From the NCBI GenBank assembly GCA_907163345.1, contig CAJQUN010000023.1:7946598-8010597 (forward strand): 64,000 bases of DNA. The letters run 5' to 3'. Shown piece after piece: positions 43,433 to 55,836 of this stretch; within the stretch, counting starts at the first letter, position 1; the number at the start of each line of letters is the position of its first letter. Below the pieces are notes generated by a model. It made no database searches. It was not told the DNA's origin and was given only the letters and a program-made list of their open reading frames with translations. The position numbers and the translations under genes are program-made. The stretch is from Haberlea rhodopensis. Lineage: Eukaryota > Streptophyta > Magnoliopsida > Lamiales > Gesneriaceae.

Positions 43433-45750
43433 TGTGAGACCCCGATACTTAAACATAATGTAAGGTGCAATTATGAGAACTAATCATGCATAATCAAAGT
43501 ATTTAATCGTGTTGACATCTTGAGCTTAAGGGTCAAGTGCGCCAAAAAATTCAAAATAAAATAGTTACATTCCTCAAAACAATAGGAGTGACACTATAAT
43601 TCGAATCTACTACTTGTAGAGACTACACAAAAGAACTCTGTCCTGCTATTGTTGTAGCACTCCTTACAGCTCAAAGTATCAACCCCGACCCTAGTTCTCC
43701 TTAGCAAAAGCACCTACAAAGACAACCCCCAACATGAGCACATCATAATTCATATTCAACACAATATGAATGTAATGCATAAATGCATAAATCATAACAT
43801 AAATACTTCCTATATTTTCAATGTATTTAATATGCCCATTGGTTGTCCCTGTACCATAACTCAAAATCAAATCATTATATGAAATTATGGCTTCTTTACG
43901 TGAATGTCATGACATATCCTCACTTTCTTTACAATAACCTCAAGTCAGTTTATCATCAGTTATTTTAATGCCCCTCGCTTCATAACATCATAACAAGCGC
44001 TATCTCATCCTCGCTTTTTCATACAAGCGGTATCTCATCATCGCTTAGTATGGCATACCCCGCCTCCATGTACAAGCGAGCCTCCCCCCTCCCGCCCACA
44101 TTTTTAGCGGTATAAGCGGTAAGCATTAAAATCCTCACTGTGATCACACTGACTCGTGGAATACACCTCTTTTATTCCACCACATATATATATGCAACAA
44201 CAATGCATAAGAACATGTATCAACTCATAGTGCACAACTTTGCATCTATCATGTGTCAAAATAGACAAACATAAGGTACATGTTACCGTTGGGTGCCCGT
44301 ACGTCGCTTACGTACCTTTCCAAAATATAGTGTGTTGCAGGACTCTATCCCCTGCGCTGTGTAGCTATATGTGAAGGCTCTACACCAGTGTACAACACAA
44401 TATTAGATGCCAAATTATAGACCAAAATCAAAAATCCAACAAAAAACTTCATTTCCATTGTTCTGCCTCTGGCGATCGATCGCCAGACTTCACTGGCTTG
44501 AGGCGATCGATCGCGCCATTAATGGCGATCGATCGCCTGCCTTTGGTTTTGGCCACTGGCCTTCGGCGATCGATCGCCCCGTTTGTGGCGATCGATCGCC
44601 ACATGCTCTGTGCGCGATTTTTCCAGATTTCTCAAACACCCATATTCATACCATCGAAACTAGCATATTACACATACAACATGCTTGGACAAATATGCTA
44701 AGAGTCACAATATACTACCATGAGTGTATTCAAAACAAGGTTCTACCCAAATATGAAACCCACATGCATAAAAATCGCTCAACTATATCAGTACCCATCC
44801 AAGTTCTTCTGAAAACAGGGTACCATATTATTTTTCCAGATTTTCAAACACATAAATTCAAGCCAATATATTTACCACATAACACATATAACATGCTCAT
44901 ATAAACATTCTAGGAACTTCATAATAACACAATAAATGAACTTGAATCGAAGGTTTACCAAAACCTAAGCTAGCATGCTTCATATCCTCATGAATAAACC
45001 CCTACTTAATCAAAAACAGGGCATCTCACTTGACCAGAGTTTCGAAGACCACATTTCATAACCGAAAATCTAACACATAAACCATAAATCATGCTCAAAG
45101 GAACATGTTAGGGGCTTCTTAATAACACCATGCAAGCACTCAAATCGAAGGTTTAATGAAACCTAAGCTAGCATGCCATTTTTACACCAACAAAAGCATG
45201 AACTTAAACAAACTTAATTTCAAAACCAGAACATGGTTTCTCACCCTCCTTTGCTCCGATTTTTGGAAGGCTTCTAAGCAATAAAAATGGTTGAACTCCT
45301 TCCTATCTTGCTCAGTAAGTGTTGGACGATTTTTGGGAGAGAAAGAGATGGATTTCAGACATGGAAAGGTGGAGTGGGAGAAGGGGAAAGAGGTATGGGT
45401 GAGCAGCTGGCAGCAGGGTATGGGTCAAGGGGGGTGGTTGGGTGGTGGGTTATGTGATGTGTTATGTTTTGGTCCCGATATATAGCACGATGTATTAAAA
45501 TATCCTCACATGATATTTTATAGTATTTAATCAATAAAATACTTCAAATCTCATTTAAACATGCTTTACCAAAACAAATACACTCACCCCAAATTAATCA
45601 TGCTACAACCCCAAATTCCCAACATATAACACATGCACCCTGAAATAACTTTCCCCAATATAATTAATTCAATCCAATGAATTAATACCATAATCCTCAT
45701 AACATAATTAATGTTTAAAAAAACACAAAAATCATTTCGGGGATATCACA
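43433..45750 (-). repeat. 5' LTR of the gypsy element
   Basis: 2318 bp, TGTGAGACCCCGATAC to GGATATCACA, uninterrupted and highly similar to the left LTR. It holds the ACGT palindrome at 44299-44315 and a CGATCGATCG cluster (44471-44600) with one motif fewer than its partner. The GA-rich segment near 45345-45450 gives spurious short frames in each copy. Confidence 0.92.
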
Positions 45751-45755
45751 CAGAA

Positions 45756-45780
45756 GTTCAGTGACTCAACAGCTTGAAAT
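45756..45780 (-). pseudogene. Residual RNase H codons of the old Sirevirus
   Basis: On the minus strand these bases read AVESLNF up to CDN across the target duplication, matching the residues before CDNTSAIA in the intact pol. Similarity stops at about 45780, so the outer copia was already truncated or has been deleted here. Confidence 0.7.
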
Positions 45781-46786
45781 CCAATTTATTCAAAACTTAA
45801 TTTTTTTTAATTGGTCAATAAGAATGCATATATTAAATAAAAATCTAGAATATTATTTATAATCTATTTTAAAATTACACCATAAAAATTATTCAATTTA
45901 AAATTCTGAATATTGTTTATTTTAAAACTAAAATAAGAAATCATTACAGAAAAGAAGAAATAATGTACATGAAGAAAAATTGGAGGGTATATTAGACAAA
46001 TAAGAGGGTTTTGTGCATGATTTATGAAAATATAGGGGTTTGTTCGCCTACTTTGTTTAACAACGGGGGGTTTTTGCAAGGTTTAAAAAAATGGTTTTTT
46101 TTTTTTTGCCTTTTTATACCACATGAGGATTTTATGTCGAGAATAAGAAACATAGGGGTTTTTTGCCTATTTTGTTAACACATGAAAGTTTTGTGTATAT
46201 TTAATATAATATAAGGGGTTTTATGCTTTTTATAAAAAAATAAAATAAAGAACCAAATATTTTTTAGAGAAGTGTTTGAGCTCCTCCTCCCTGTTTTCTG
46301 TCACTTTTATGGGCTAGTTTCCTTCTAAAGAAGGAGCCCGTCTCCCCTTGCCATTCTGGCTGTCTTTTTGGCCCATCTCATCCGCTTTTTCCCATATCTT
46401 CTGTAATTGAATCCGTTTTTTAATCTTTATCCCTACCGCTACTTTGTCCTGACCTTGGTCCTGCAGATCTTTCTCACATGACGGTCAGAAGGTTTTGGGC
46501 AAAGGAAAATGATATATAAAGGTTATTCTTTAAGTTAAACTCTACTGTTAGCATGATCCACCAATTCACCAAGGCAATTGCAAAAATTGCGAAAGTATAT
46601 GTTTACAATATATTTAATTAAAATAATGTAATTAATTCGTTGGACAAACGTGCACTTCATCACTTATCCTAGTTAAAATAATGCAATTAATGATCTAAAA
46701 AATTTTAAATTTAGAGATTCGTTGCCACTTGCCAGCCACTTCCTCACTTATCCTTTCCCCGCTTATCCTTTATCTTCTGAAAAAAC
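45781..46786. other. Intergenic, upstream region of the UGT gene
   Basis: AT-rich with no gene. 46010-46230 has a degenerate repeat of 'ataggggtttt(t)gcctattttgtt'. A TATATAAA at 46513-46520, about 270 bases before the UGT start, is a possible core promoter but is not decisive in such AT-rich DNA. A second short motif, gtaattaat, occurs twice (near 46628 and 46682). Confidence 0.45.
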
Positions 46787-48890
46787 ATGATGAAGTCACC
46801 TTGCAAACTTCACGCTATAATTATACCAGTTCCTTACCAAGGCCATATCAACCCATGTATCAATTTAGCAATCAAACTCGCTGTAAAGGGAATTACAGTA
46901 ACGTTTATCCACACTCAATATGTTCACTACATGCTTACGAAAACCCATCAGAATAAAACAGAAAACGAAGTCGATTTCTTCTCAGAAGCACGAAAATCCG
47001 GAGTTGACATACGTTACGGCGTGATCACTGATGGCTTTCCCATGGATTTTGATAGGGGTCTTCATTTCGATGAGTTCTGGGATTCCTTTTTGCGAGATTT
47101 TCCGACAAGGGTCGATGAATTTATAGGGAATATGATCCAGTTACATACATCTTCCATCTGTTTCTTGATTGTTGACACTTTTCTCTCGTGGTCTACAACA
47201 ATTGCCAAAAAGTACAACCTCGTAAATGTTTCGTTTTGGACACAAACAGCGTTAGCTTTTTCCATTGGATATCACCTGGATCTGCTGTCTGAAAATAGTC
47301 ACTATCCAATTAAAGGTTAGGATGTCTTTATTCTCCTTTATCTTCTTGATTTTCTACATAAAGGGTTTCTTCTTTAGTGTAAACCTGCATCTGCGTCTTG
47401 TTATCCTTGGCCTTGCCTTTTCCGGGAATAGTCTGTTTTCAAGGTAGCGGGTAAGCCGGAAATCCCGTGGATCAAATCTCGTTCTGAATGAGTAGTAAGA
47501 ATTTTTTTGAATTTTCTACTCTTTTATTCATGTCTATTAATTCAAACACAGTTCTTTTCTATTCCCAGAGTTGGAGAAACTTTTCAATTTTCCATTTATT
47601 AGAATTTATAAAAAGGGAAAAGTTTATGGACTTGATCGTCTTGGATTAAGAGTATATTAATAAATTCGTAATAGATGATTGATTAATAAAATAATTGTTG
47701 TAAATAAAATTAAAAGAAATATTCTAAACAATATTCTTTTTGGAGGGAAAGTTTAAGTAGAATGTTTGAAGATGATTTTGTGTTTGGATGCAAAACTTGT
47801 GCTAAAGCTAAAATAAACTTATGGGTTGGAGATGGTCTTAACAAAATATTAAAAATTACAACTGATTTTAGGCCAAATTTTAATGGATTTTTAATTCTGT
47901 TCGTCTTTTAGTATCACAAAATTGTCAAAACGTATTTCTGTACATTATTTAAGTTGTATTTTCTTGTTTTTTCGTTGTGTCTTAGACAATGTTGAGGAAG
48001 AAATAAATTATCTGCCTGGAATCGAGGCAATAAGCACAAAAGACTTGATGCCGTATTTAAAAGAATCGGAAACAGCAACGGGAGCGCACACAGTTTCAGT
48101 CAAGGCATTTGAAGAGGCGAAGAAGGCGGATTTTATCTTACTTAACACAGTGGAAGAACTCGAATTTCACGTAATCTCAGCTCTCAACCAGGAACTGCCA
48201 ACCTATGCAGTTGGTCCTGTAAATTTTATCAGAAATTATACTGCACCCACAATCACCAAGAGTTTATGGACTGAATCTGACTGCGAAAAATGGTTGGAAT
48301 CGAAGTGTCCGGGCTCGGTTTTGTACGTCTCATTCGGCAGTCTGGCTCAGATCAGTAAGCAAGAAATTCAAGAAATAGCGTACGGGCTTCTACTCAGTGA
48401 AGTAAACTTTATATGGATAGTTCGGGCTGATATTGTGAGCTCTGGTGAAGAACATGCTTTACCGGATGGATTCGAAGATGAAATGAAAGATAAAGGGTTG
48501 ATTGTTCCATGGTGTGATCAAATTAAGGTTCTTTCAAATCCCGCGGTTGGAGTGTTTTTGACACATTGTGGCTGGAACTCGATACTCGAAAGTATTTGGT
48601 GTGGAGTTCCGATGATTTGTAATCCGTTTATATATGATCAACCTACCAATAAGAAATTAATAGTTGAGGATCTTAAGGTTGGGATTAATCTTTTTGATGG
48701 AGCTTCAGTTAATAGGGAAGAAGTTGCTGAAAAGGTCAAAAGTTTGATGAGTGAACCAGGTGGACTGGGGCTGAGACAGGAAGTGGAGAAAGCAAAGATA
48801 ATATTGAGCAATGCAATAGAAATTAATGGATCCTCAGACAGAAAATTGGATCAATTTATTCACGATTTGGAGAACAAAATTTGCTCATGA
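46787..48890 (+). CDS. UDP-glycosyltransferase, UGT86A-like, two exons
   Basis: Exon 1 is 46787-47315 and exon 2 is 47986-48890. The intron is GT (47316) to AG (47985) and a phase-1 junction gives ...YPIK-DNVEEE, for 477 residues, normal for the family. The N-terminal domain has the acceptor-side catalytic His20 (PYQGHINP) and its partner Asp130 (FLIVDTF). The C-terminal domain has the PSPG box beginning WCDQIKVLSNPAVGVFLTHC and ending with YDQ. Gln at that last position usually goes with UDP-glucose. Motifs such as DGFPMDFDR, LVNVSFWT and NTVEELE resemble the Arabidopsis UGT86A group. It transfers a sugar to a small molecule in the cytosol; the acceptor is unknown. The start is the first of two adjacent ATGs. 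No lesion is visible, although TEs lie on both sides. Confidence 0.93.
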
Positions 48891-50595
48891 AACCAAGTAC
48901 ATCGGTTAGTGTTGCTCTTGCGAGGAAGTAAGTGTTAATCATTTCGCATTTATTTGTATCGGTTCAAAATGATTGGTAAAGTTGGCAAGTAAATTTATTC
49001 TAAACCCTTGTAATATTATTAACCAGAAAATATAGTTGTGACTATGACTAAAATTATTTTAAATAAAATATAAGCTTTTTTATTAATTTATAGATTGTTT
49101 TATATAATTTTTGTAAGCCCCGATGCTGATAAATCCGGATTAACAATGATTAAGCAAACCCGGATAATTAAAAGTGCAAACTTTGAATTAAGGTGTCCCT
49201 ATTATGATGAATTGAAAAACTGGAATTACATATTTTCAGTAACATTATATATGTATCACCTAAAAGCGAAAATTTTTTAGGGCCATTTGACAAGATAATT
49301 GAGACTAATCTTCCGCTGTTTACACAAATTAATCATTGTGTGATAATTAAACACCATATTTGGATCGGGCCCTCACAATTTTGGACATGTATCTTGTCTA
49401 TATATTCTTTTACATGTCCCATGATGTGTAAGGAAAAATTTCAAAAATCATCATTATGTAAGTTGAGCTAGCTAAGATTTTGGTCTTTTAAATAATCAAA
49501 TATTTGTTTTAGTACTATGAATTACTTTTTTATCACATTATGTCAACTTTTTTACCGGAGTCCTGACATGACGCTAATGTTGATTACATGAGAATTCCGA
49601 TGAAAATCGGACTGAATATTATAAAAAAAACATTATTTTATAATATTAAAACTAAAATTTGACCAATTAGATGATCAAATATTTAGATATATAAAATTAG
49701 CACATCCAATTTTAAACTTTTCCTAGTATGCAATATATGAATTGCGTATGAAATAATTTTTTTCCATATATGTTGGTCAATATTATAAAAAATACTACGA
49801 AAAAGATTTAATATTCATGCTTGATTCTGCCAGCCGAGTCCGAGACCGATGACATCGGTATTGCTTCCAAATTTACAGTTTGAAAACAATGAGTCTCATG
49901 ATACATATCTCAAATAAACCAGTATTTTTTAATTATAATTTTTCTTACAATTGAACTGATAAAATTGATAAACTGATTTACGGTGAATTCAAACATGAAA
50001 CTTAGCGGAAGCTTAAGTAAATAAAACTAATAAAAACATCAACATCTTGACTCTATAACAACTCTATCAACCCCAAAATTGGTACTATTCATCGTCTTCA
50101 ACCTCAGATTTATTCTTATATGGGGATGAGAGTTAAGGGGTGAGTGATGGATAAACACTCTGCAAATTTGGGGTCAATCGGACATGACATAACATACAAA
50201 TATATAGTTTACGAAATATATAATATCCAAAACAGGTACAAAACTGATATTTTAAAACTTCACATAAGTGAAATATTATATTGCTCTTAACAGGGCCTAA
50301 ACTGATTTGCTTACTAAGAGCCTGAACAGATTACTTCACCTAGAGCCTGAATAGAATTGATACCACATCGGTATATATTTCACAACGGAACAGATCTTTA
50401 TATCATGTAAGCACAGTAAATCCTATAACTTTCTCTCTAAATTAAATCCTCCTAGATATGAGGTTGGAACATCAGTTCACCCCCGAATAAAGGGTCTGGC
50501 ACTCCAAAAAAATGGTTACCGGTCGTATCAAAGTAGAATATCAGTTATAACCTCACCGCATCAGTGTCAAAATTCAGAATCTCTACCAATTGAAT
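48891..50595. other. Intergenic region downstream of UGT
   Basis: AT-rich, no credible gene. The short frame at 49095-49280 has no family resemblance. Possible polyadenylation context (aataaaataa near 49060) follows the UGT stop by about 170 bases. No repeat shared with other parts of the window was seen. Confidence 0.4.
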
Positions 50596-50599
50596 TTTG

Positions 50600-51360
50600 A
50601 AATTTACAGTGGTTCAAAATCATTTTTTATCATTTTTAATGGGTCTAATTGCGAAAACTTCCTCATTGATTTTTACACGAACAAGTCGATCTATCCCTAA
50701 GGGATTAGTTGATGCGATAAAAATTTTCCGTAATCAAGTCTTTTTTACCAAGAGTCTCTTCTGCAATTTTCACTGTTTTGCCAAGGGAGGATGTGATCCA
50801 CCGGAAGAACTTTTCACTCCAAGCACGTACCCGGACTCCGAAACATTTAACCAGATCCATCTTTCCGAAAACACAAGATTAGGATTTCATGGTACCACTA
50901 CATTGAACCATTGGCCAATCCATTTTGTCTCCCCTGTTTGGAAATCTGTCATACCGTCGTGATTGCTTGCCCAGATTAATACTTTGTTTCCTCCAATGAT
51001 ACTGAGATTTATTGCAAGATGACCCACTCTTCTGATATGTTCTTGGACCTGTTCCCACTACTCCGTTTGTGCAGAGATTCTACCAGTTTGTTCTGCGGCC
51101 AAACCATTTCATCTGGGTTCACTTTAAACTGTAATCCATTATTCAAGTCCACCATTACCTTATCGCCTACCAAAGATGAAGACATCTCTAATCTGACCAT
51201 ATTTCTTGAATAAGATCCATAAGTCCTTTGAACCCCAGTTTTCGGGAAAATTTGTGAAAAAGTAGCTGACCGTGTTTTTCAAAAAAGCTTCCTTTTCTTC
51301 CTGGATCTGTTTGCCTCTAGCATTCCTCTGAGTCATTTTTTTCTCTAAAAAACATACCAC
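50600..51360 (-). pseudogene. LINE (L1-type) ORF1 remnant
   Basis: The minus strand reads, from 51339, MTQRNARGKQ, then SYFFTNFPENWGSKDLWILF, then KYGQIRDVFIF. This is the RRM-like start of plant L1 ORF1 proteins. After frame changes the downstream part reads VRAWSEKFFRWITSSLGKTV and IDRLVRVKINEEVFAIRP, the conserved middle region of the same protein. ORF1 proteins bind the LINE RNA. Several frameshifts and stops make it non-functional. The plus-strand frame at 50597-50962 is only its shadow. Confidence 0.75.
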
Positions 51361-51678
51361 TGTACAACTTAACTTGCTTGCATATTTGCATCCCTATAGA
51401 TAAATTAATAATTTATTATATTAGAGAATGAACTCACAATTCAATAAAATATATACTTAATCAACGAAAAACTCATATTTATTATAAGAATAGTTATGAA
51501 AACTCTAAAATAACAGATGGATAAAAGAAGGTGTTTGCGTCAATCCATTAACTTCAGGTGTTAATTTTCTAAATTTTGGCTGTAACATGTGTGCTTTAGT
51601 TTTTCAGATTAATTTTCAAATAATGATTGTTGATAACATCCATTAACAATCATGAATTCTCAAATCATGCCCTTGATC

Positions 51679-52400
51679 CTATGGTTGATGTACACTACCT
51701 TCAGAATAGCTTGCCACCATTCTGCCGATTTTTCCTTTCGAATTTGCTTCTGAGCCTGTTAAGGCCACAGATTCCGCCTTGATATCTAGCTGTTGCACCA
51801 CTGTTGTAGCTTCTTCACATCTTTTGTCAACATTTCCAAAAACATCTCTGTTCCAAACCTTCAATCCTGCTCTAAGATTTTTCAACTTTTCCTTTAGGAT
51901 AAAACCACTCCAACCACTGATAGTCTGATCTCCCCATACTGTTTTTATCCATTCAAAAAAACCCGGGTAATCCATCAACAATTGAGGACCCTGAAAGGTT
52001 TCGGACCCCAGTGAACTACAAGAGATTTAAGGAGTAGAGGAGAGTGGTTTGTGACAATCCTCGGAAGCGTCCACTGAGTTAGATTTGACAATTCTGTGAT
52101 CCATGCATCAGACAATAAGAAACTATCTAGTCTACTCATACAAGAGCCACCATGTGAGTTTCTGCCCAATCAAAGGTAGATCGTTGAGCCCTGCTGAACT
52201 GATAAAGTTTTCAAACTCTTCGGTGCCACTATGATTATCATTGACAACTCTCCCTTTTCTTTCGTGGCTATCCCGTATAGAGTTAAAAAAATAAGGATAA
52301 AATTTTGTTTAAAAAAAAAGCATTTTTTTGCATTAAAATTTTTTTGGGGTGGGTTCACCAAGCAAAATCGGGAAGAAGGCTGAACACAAATGCCCAAAAA
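51679..52400 (-). pseudogene. LINE (L1-type) ORF2 endonuclease fragment
   Basis: The minus strand reads FENFISSAGLNDLPLIG (after a frame change), then GGSCMSRLDSFLLSDAW, LTQWTLPRIVTNHSPLLL and WGPKPFRVL, then YPGFFEWIKTVW. This is the C-terminal half of the endonuclease and the linker to RT in plant L1 elements. RT itself is absent. It lies before the ORF1 remnant in reading direction, the reverse of a normal LINE, so the two pieces are either separate insertions or rearranged. Confidence 0.78.
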
Positions 52401-52452
52401 GTTAACTGAACAAAGAAATCATTATGTATTCTTTTAATATCTATGTTTGTTC

Positions 52453-53963
52453 TGTTGGGATATGCCCTAAGACAAGTCATTAGATGATTGTTTAAGACTT
52501 ACAATGTTTATGGTTTGATGAATGGCAATTCATTATTATATATTATTCTTTTAACTGTGCATTGTGAATTAATATATATGTTAATGTCCTTAGAATAATA
52601 TTGTATTATTCTTAAAGATGTTCCTAGTCAAGTATTATCATGAAAGGGATAATGATAATACGTAGAGACTAGTATGTGTTGATCGATGAATTGTTCATTG
52701 ATATGAGATATCAAATCAACATATGGGTACATGTTAGAGAACGATGTACTGAACAGACCCACCATGAGAATGCAACATGGATAGTTATATGATCGTCATA
52801 TGCAATTCTCATAGTGATAATAATGTATGTAATCCTTACGACTTGTGATCATCAGAGATCCCAACATAAGGAGTTATGTATCTTGATATCGTCAAACGTT
52901 ACCCGTAACAGGGTAATCTATAAAGGCGACTATTGGATACACTACGAATTATGTAGAGGGATGTTGATTGATCGAGATAGGATTTGTCCCTCCTATATAA
53001 CAGGAGATGTGTTTGGCCCTTGATCAAGTGAGAACTAAAATGCATGGCCATGCTCGAATGAGTCGATATGAGATATCGAGCTTATTCGTTTATTCTAGTT
53101 CTACTTGGGGATCAAGAAATAAAGATTGGATATACGAGTATGACTATTCCATGACTCGTGTTCAATCTAAACACAAAGGACAAAGGGATTAAGTTACATG
53201 ATTAATATTATCACAAGTTCTAAAGGTTATGTCGAGTCATTGACATTCTCGTAATTTGGGTAGCATCGATGTGTTGCTAGATACCGCTCAATGCTTGCGA
53301 CATAAAATGAGATTTTATGTCACTGCCAACATTACGAGATCCTATCGGGTCGCACAAAAGATTAAATCGAGAAGGGAAATTAAATTCATGGGATGAATTA
53401 AATAATTAAGAGGAGTCTTAATTAATAATCATATTGATTAATTAAATCATGGATTTAAGCCCATGAGGCTTTATGAAAGCCTTTAATTAATCATATATAA
53501 TTTGTTAACAAGGTTTTAATTAGATTAAGACTTGATATAACACTTCATAAAAAAAACCCTAAGCCAAGACACACGGCCGCACCATCATTCTCGGCCGCAC
53601 CATCATTCTCTTTCGGTTTCTTCATAGCCGAAGAGGGTAGAGTGATTTTGTGCCAATTTGATTGTGAATCAAAGTGTGGATTTTGGTTCCGCTTTAATAT
53701 CTTGTCTAGCAACTTGATATTAAACAATCCCTTCACCCGATTTGATCGTGTGGATACCGTTGAGGCAAAACTCATCGAGTTTTGCTATTGACTCGGAGAA
53801 GGCATAGGACGTGGTGCTGCTCCGTGGATTCTGCTTCAAACACGCTACAAGGGTGAGACCTTCGTATTACCTTAATCCGATATGATAACCTATGTATAGA
53901 TCCGGTGTTAGTAATCCTAAAAATTTTATTCCGCTGCGCTGTATGCTCATGGGATTACTTACA
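52453..53963 (+). repeat. 5' LTR of the copia element
   Basis: 1511 bp, TGTTGGGATATGCC to GGGATTACTTACA, with a TATATAA at 52994-53000. An 18-bp unit starting CGGCCGCACCATCATTCT is present twice in tandem near 53574-53609 but once in the 3' LTR. It is the same family as the solo LTR at 23274. Confidence 0.93.
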
Positions 53964-53964
53964 G

Positions 53965-53976
53965 TGGTATCAGAGC
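53965..53976 (+). promoter_or_regulatory. tRNA-iMet primer binding site of the copia element
   Basis: TGGTATCAGAGC one base after the 5' LTR. Confidence 0.93.
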
Positions 53977-54209
53977 CGTGTACAAGGCTCATATCGGATC
54001 TATGTGATTAAATTGTGTTAATCATATTAGAATTAATATTGCATGCTATTAAAACTGTTTAAATTCATATATGATATGAAATTAATTTTAGTTTATGAAA
54101 ATCATCGTATAATTGTATTTGATATAATTGGCGAATAATTGTATACGATACACGAAAGCGTAAAATCGAGGTGTTAGCCCATGCATGGCTCACGGCAGCC
54201 ACCAAAGGA

Positions 54210-54740
54210 TGGATAGGGTTTCGAACCCTAGTCACCTTGGCTCACGGCCGCCGCATGAGCTACGGTTTCGAACCCATAAGCTCGTGCATGGCCATGCAGC
54301 CGCCGAATAAGGGCTAGGGTTCGGACCCTGGCTCGTGCATGGGTCAAGCCGTCACACTATCTAGGGTTTTGAACTCTATTGGCTCGATAAAGTATTGAGA
54401 AGGTGCAAGTTGGTTCGATCATGGTCCACGGAATTATGAGGGTCGACGGCTACACCACATGAGGGCTAGGGTTTTTCGAACCCTTGGCTCGAGATGGTTA
54501 AGCCGTCACCGTCATGAACCGTCCATGGTTGGATCGTAGCTTGTGGCTCATGAATTTCGTTGTTTCAAGCAAGTTGGCTCGATAAAAATAATGATGGTGC
54601 GAGGCGGCTAGGGTTTGGAACCCTAGCGCCGCCGCCGCTCGAGCTTGGCTCGGCCATGGGCTAGGGTTTCGAACCCTAGGCCCATCAATGGTCCAGCCGA
54701 GTGGTTGTGGTTCGAACCATGGTGGTTCGAGCCTTAGTCG
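54210..54740. repeat. AGGGTTTCGAACCCT palindromes in the copia leader
   Basis: About nine copies, perfect or imperfect, of the self-complementary motif AGGGTTTCGAACCCT spread over 530 bp of the untranslated leader between the primer site and gag. They are interspersed with 'ggctcg' and 'catggc' units. Each copy could form a short hairpin in RNA. The AGGGTTT half resembles the plant telomere repeat, but the arrangement is palindromic and not tandem. Confidence 0.75.
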
Positions 54741-55836
54741 CTTTAGTTCGTGGCATGTGATGTCCCGAGCGTACGATAATTTTTCAAAAATTATTTTACA
54801 GTTTTAATTAGAATTAAATTTAAAATGTTTAGAATTTAATTAATTAAATGTTAATGCATGCTTTATGTGTTGTTTGAGCATGGTGCGTGGTTATAGCCCT
54901 TTAACCTATTAGATAGGATTTGTGGATGTTTGTAATTTATAATACGACCTGCGTGTCGTGCCTTTCTCTATTTCATTCTATATGTAATCCCTCCCCTATG
55001 TTCCCCTCGAATGTGAATCGAGGAATTCTATATCTTGTAAATAGTGTAGTTTATTTTATTGATGGTGATCAATGAAGATGGAGCATCGTGCCGGGATGAG
55101 GAGGCCATTCACAAATTGGAGCCAAGGAAGGTGCTTGTGAAGTTACCTTAGGTTGACTCTTAGGATTTTCTCATTGGCTTGAGAAAATCATTAGTAGGGG
55201 CTATAACCATGTCACGTTTAATTATGTATGTTGATGCATGATTTATCTTATGTTTTAGTTTGATAATAGTATTACACATATATGTAGATATGTATACAAC
55301 TATATGTAGTGGACATATTTTAAATTATCAAATTAATCATGAGATCAATAAATCCCTCTAAAATATTAAGTTTTAGATGCCTTCCAAAATAAAAGTACTC
55401 GTCAATAACTTCGATTGTACATGTGTGGGTTTGCCAAAGCAAAGCACCGTGGCAATCTTAGTAAGGCGCGAAAGGATAAAAGTGATATCCGTTATACTTT
55501 AATTGGGTACGACTTAACTAGGTTATCATAGGATTGGGAACCTAGAGGCATGGGTTGGATTATAATTCATTTGATGAATTGAACAAAGTGTTGTTCGTCC
55601 AACTATCCAAGAATTATATGTGATGTAATTGACAAAGTGTTGTCTACCTAAATAACCGAGTCTTGGGCGATTAGCCAAAGCTAACTCAAGATTAAGTGAA
55701 ATATGGATCTTGGCCCACTAAAGGTTTCGAGGGTTGATATTTTTCAAACAAAATAGTGGGAGTATCATTTAATATAAGACCATGTTAAATGATTTAAATC
55801 ATAAACTTATTTTGCATATTTATATTGTAGATATCC
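54741..55836 (+). other. Remainder of the copia leader, non-coding
   Basis: No open frame. A purine-rich 'gtgggagtatcatttaa' block near 55755-55780 and ATG-poor sequence precede the gag start at 55837 (ATCCATGGC, a good start context). Confidence 0.5.

Larger units (their letters stand above)
22788..45750 (-). mobile_element. Ty3/gypsy chromovirus (Tekay/Del-like) with two nested insertions
   Basis: It has two LTRs, a tRNA-iMet primer site at 43416-43427, gag, pol and a purine tract beside the left LTR, all on the minus strand. The exact 5-bp target duplication CAGAA occurs at 22783-22787 and 45751-45755. Nested inside are a solo copia LTR (23274-24773) and a complete Sirevirus (27818-40097). 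Without these it would be about 9.2 kb. The chromodomain and long LTRs suggest the Tekay/Del clade; that clade call is inference. Coding is broken by an amber codon, a one-base deletion, a nonsense codon, a deletion of the GPY/F module and the nested insertion. Confidence 0.93.

Noticed and set aside
50597..50962. 121-residue plus-strand ORF as a host gene
   Set aside because: The opposite strand carries recognisable LINE ORF1 codons, so this frame is a shadow.
53545..53775. 76-residue minus-strand ORF, repeated at 60621
   Set aside because: Lies in the two LTRs of the copia element and changes length with the 18-bp duplication; not a gene.
54210..54740. Interstitial telomere repeat
   Set aside because: AGGGTTT half-sites are paired head-to-head as palindromes with unrelated spacers, not tandem TTTAGGG units.
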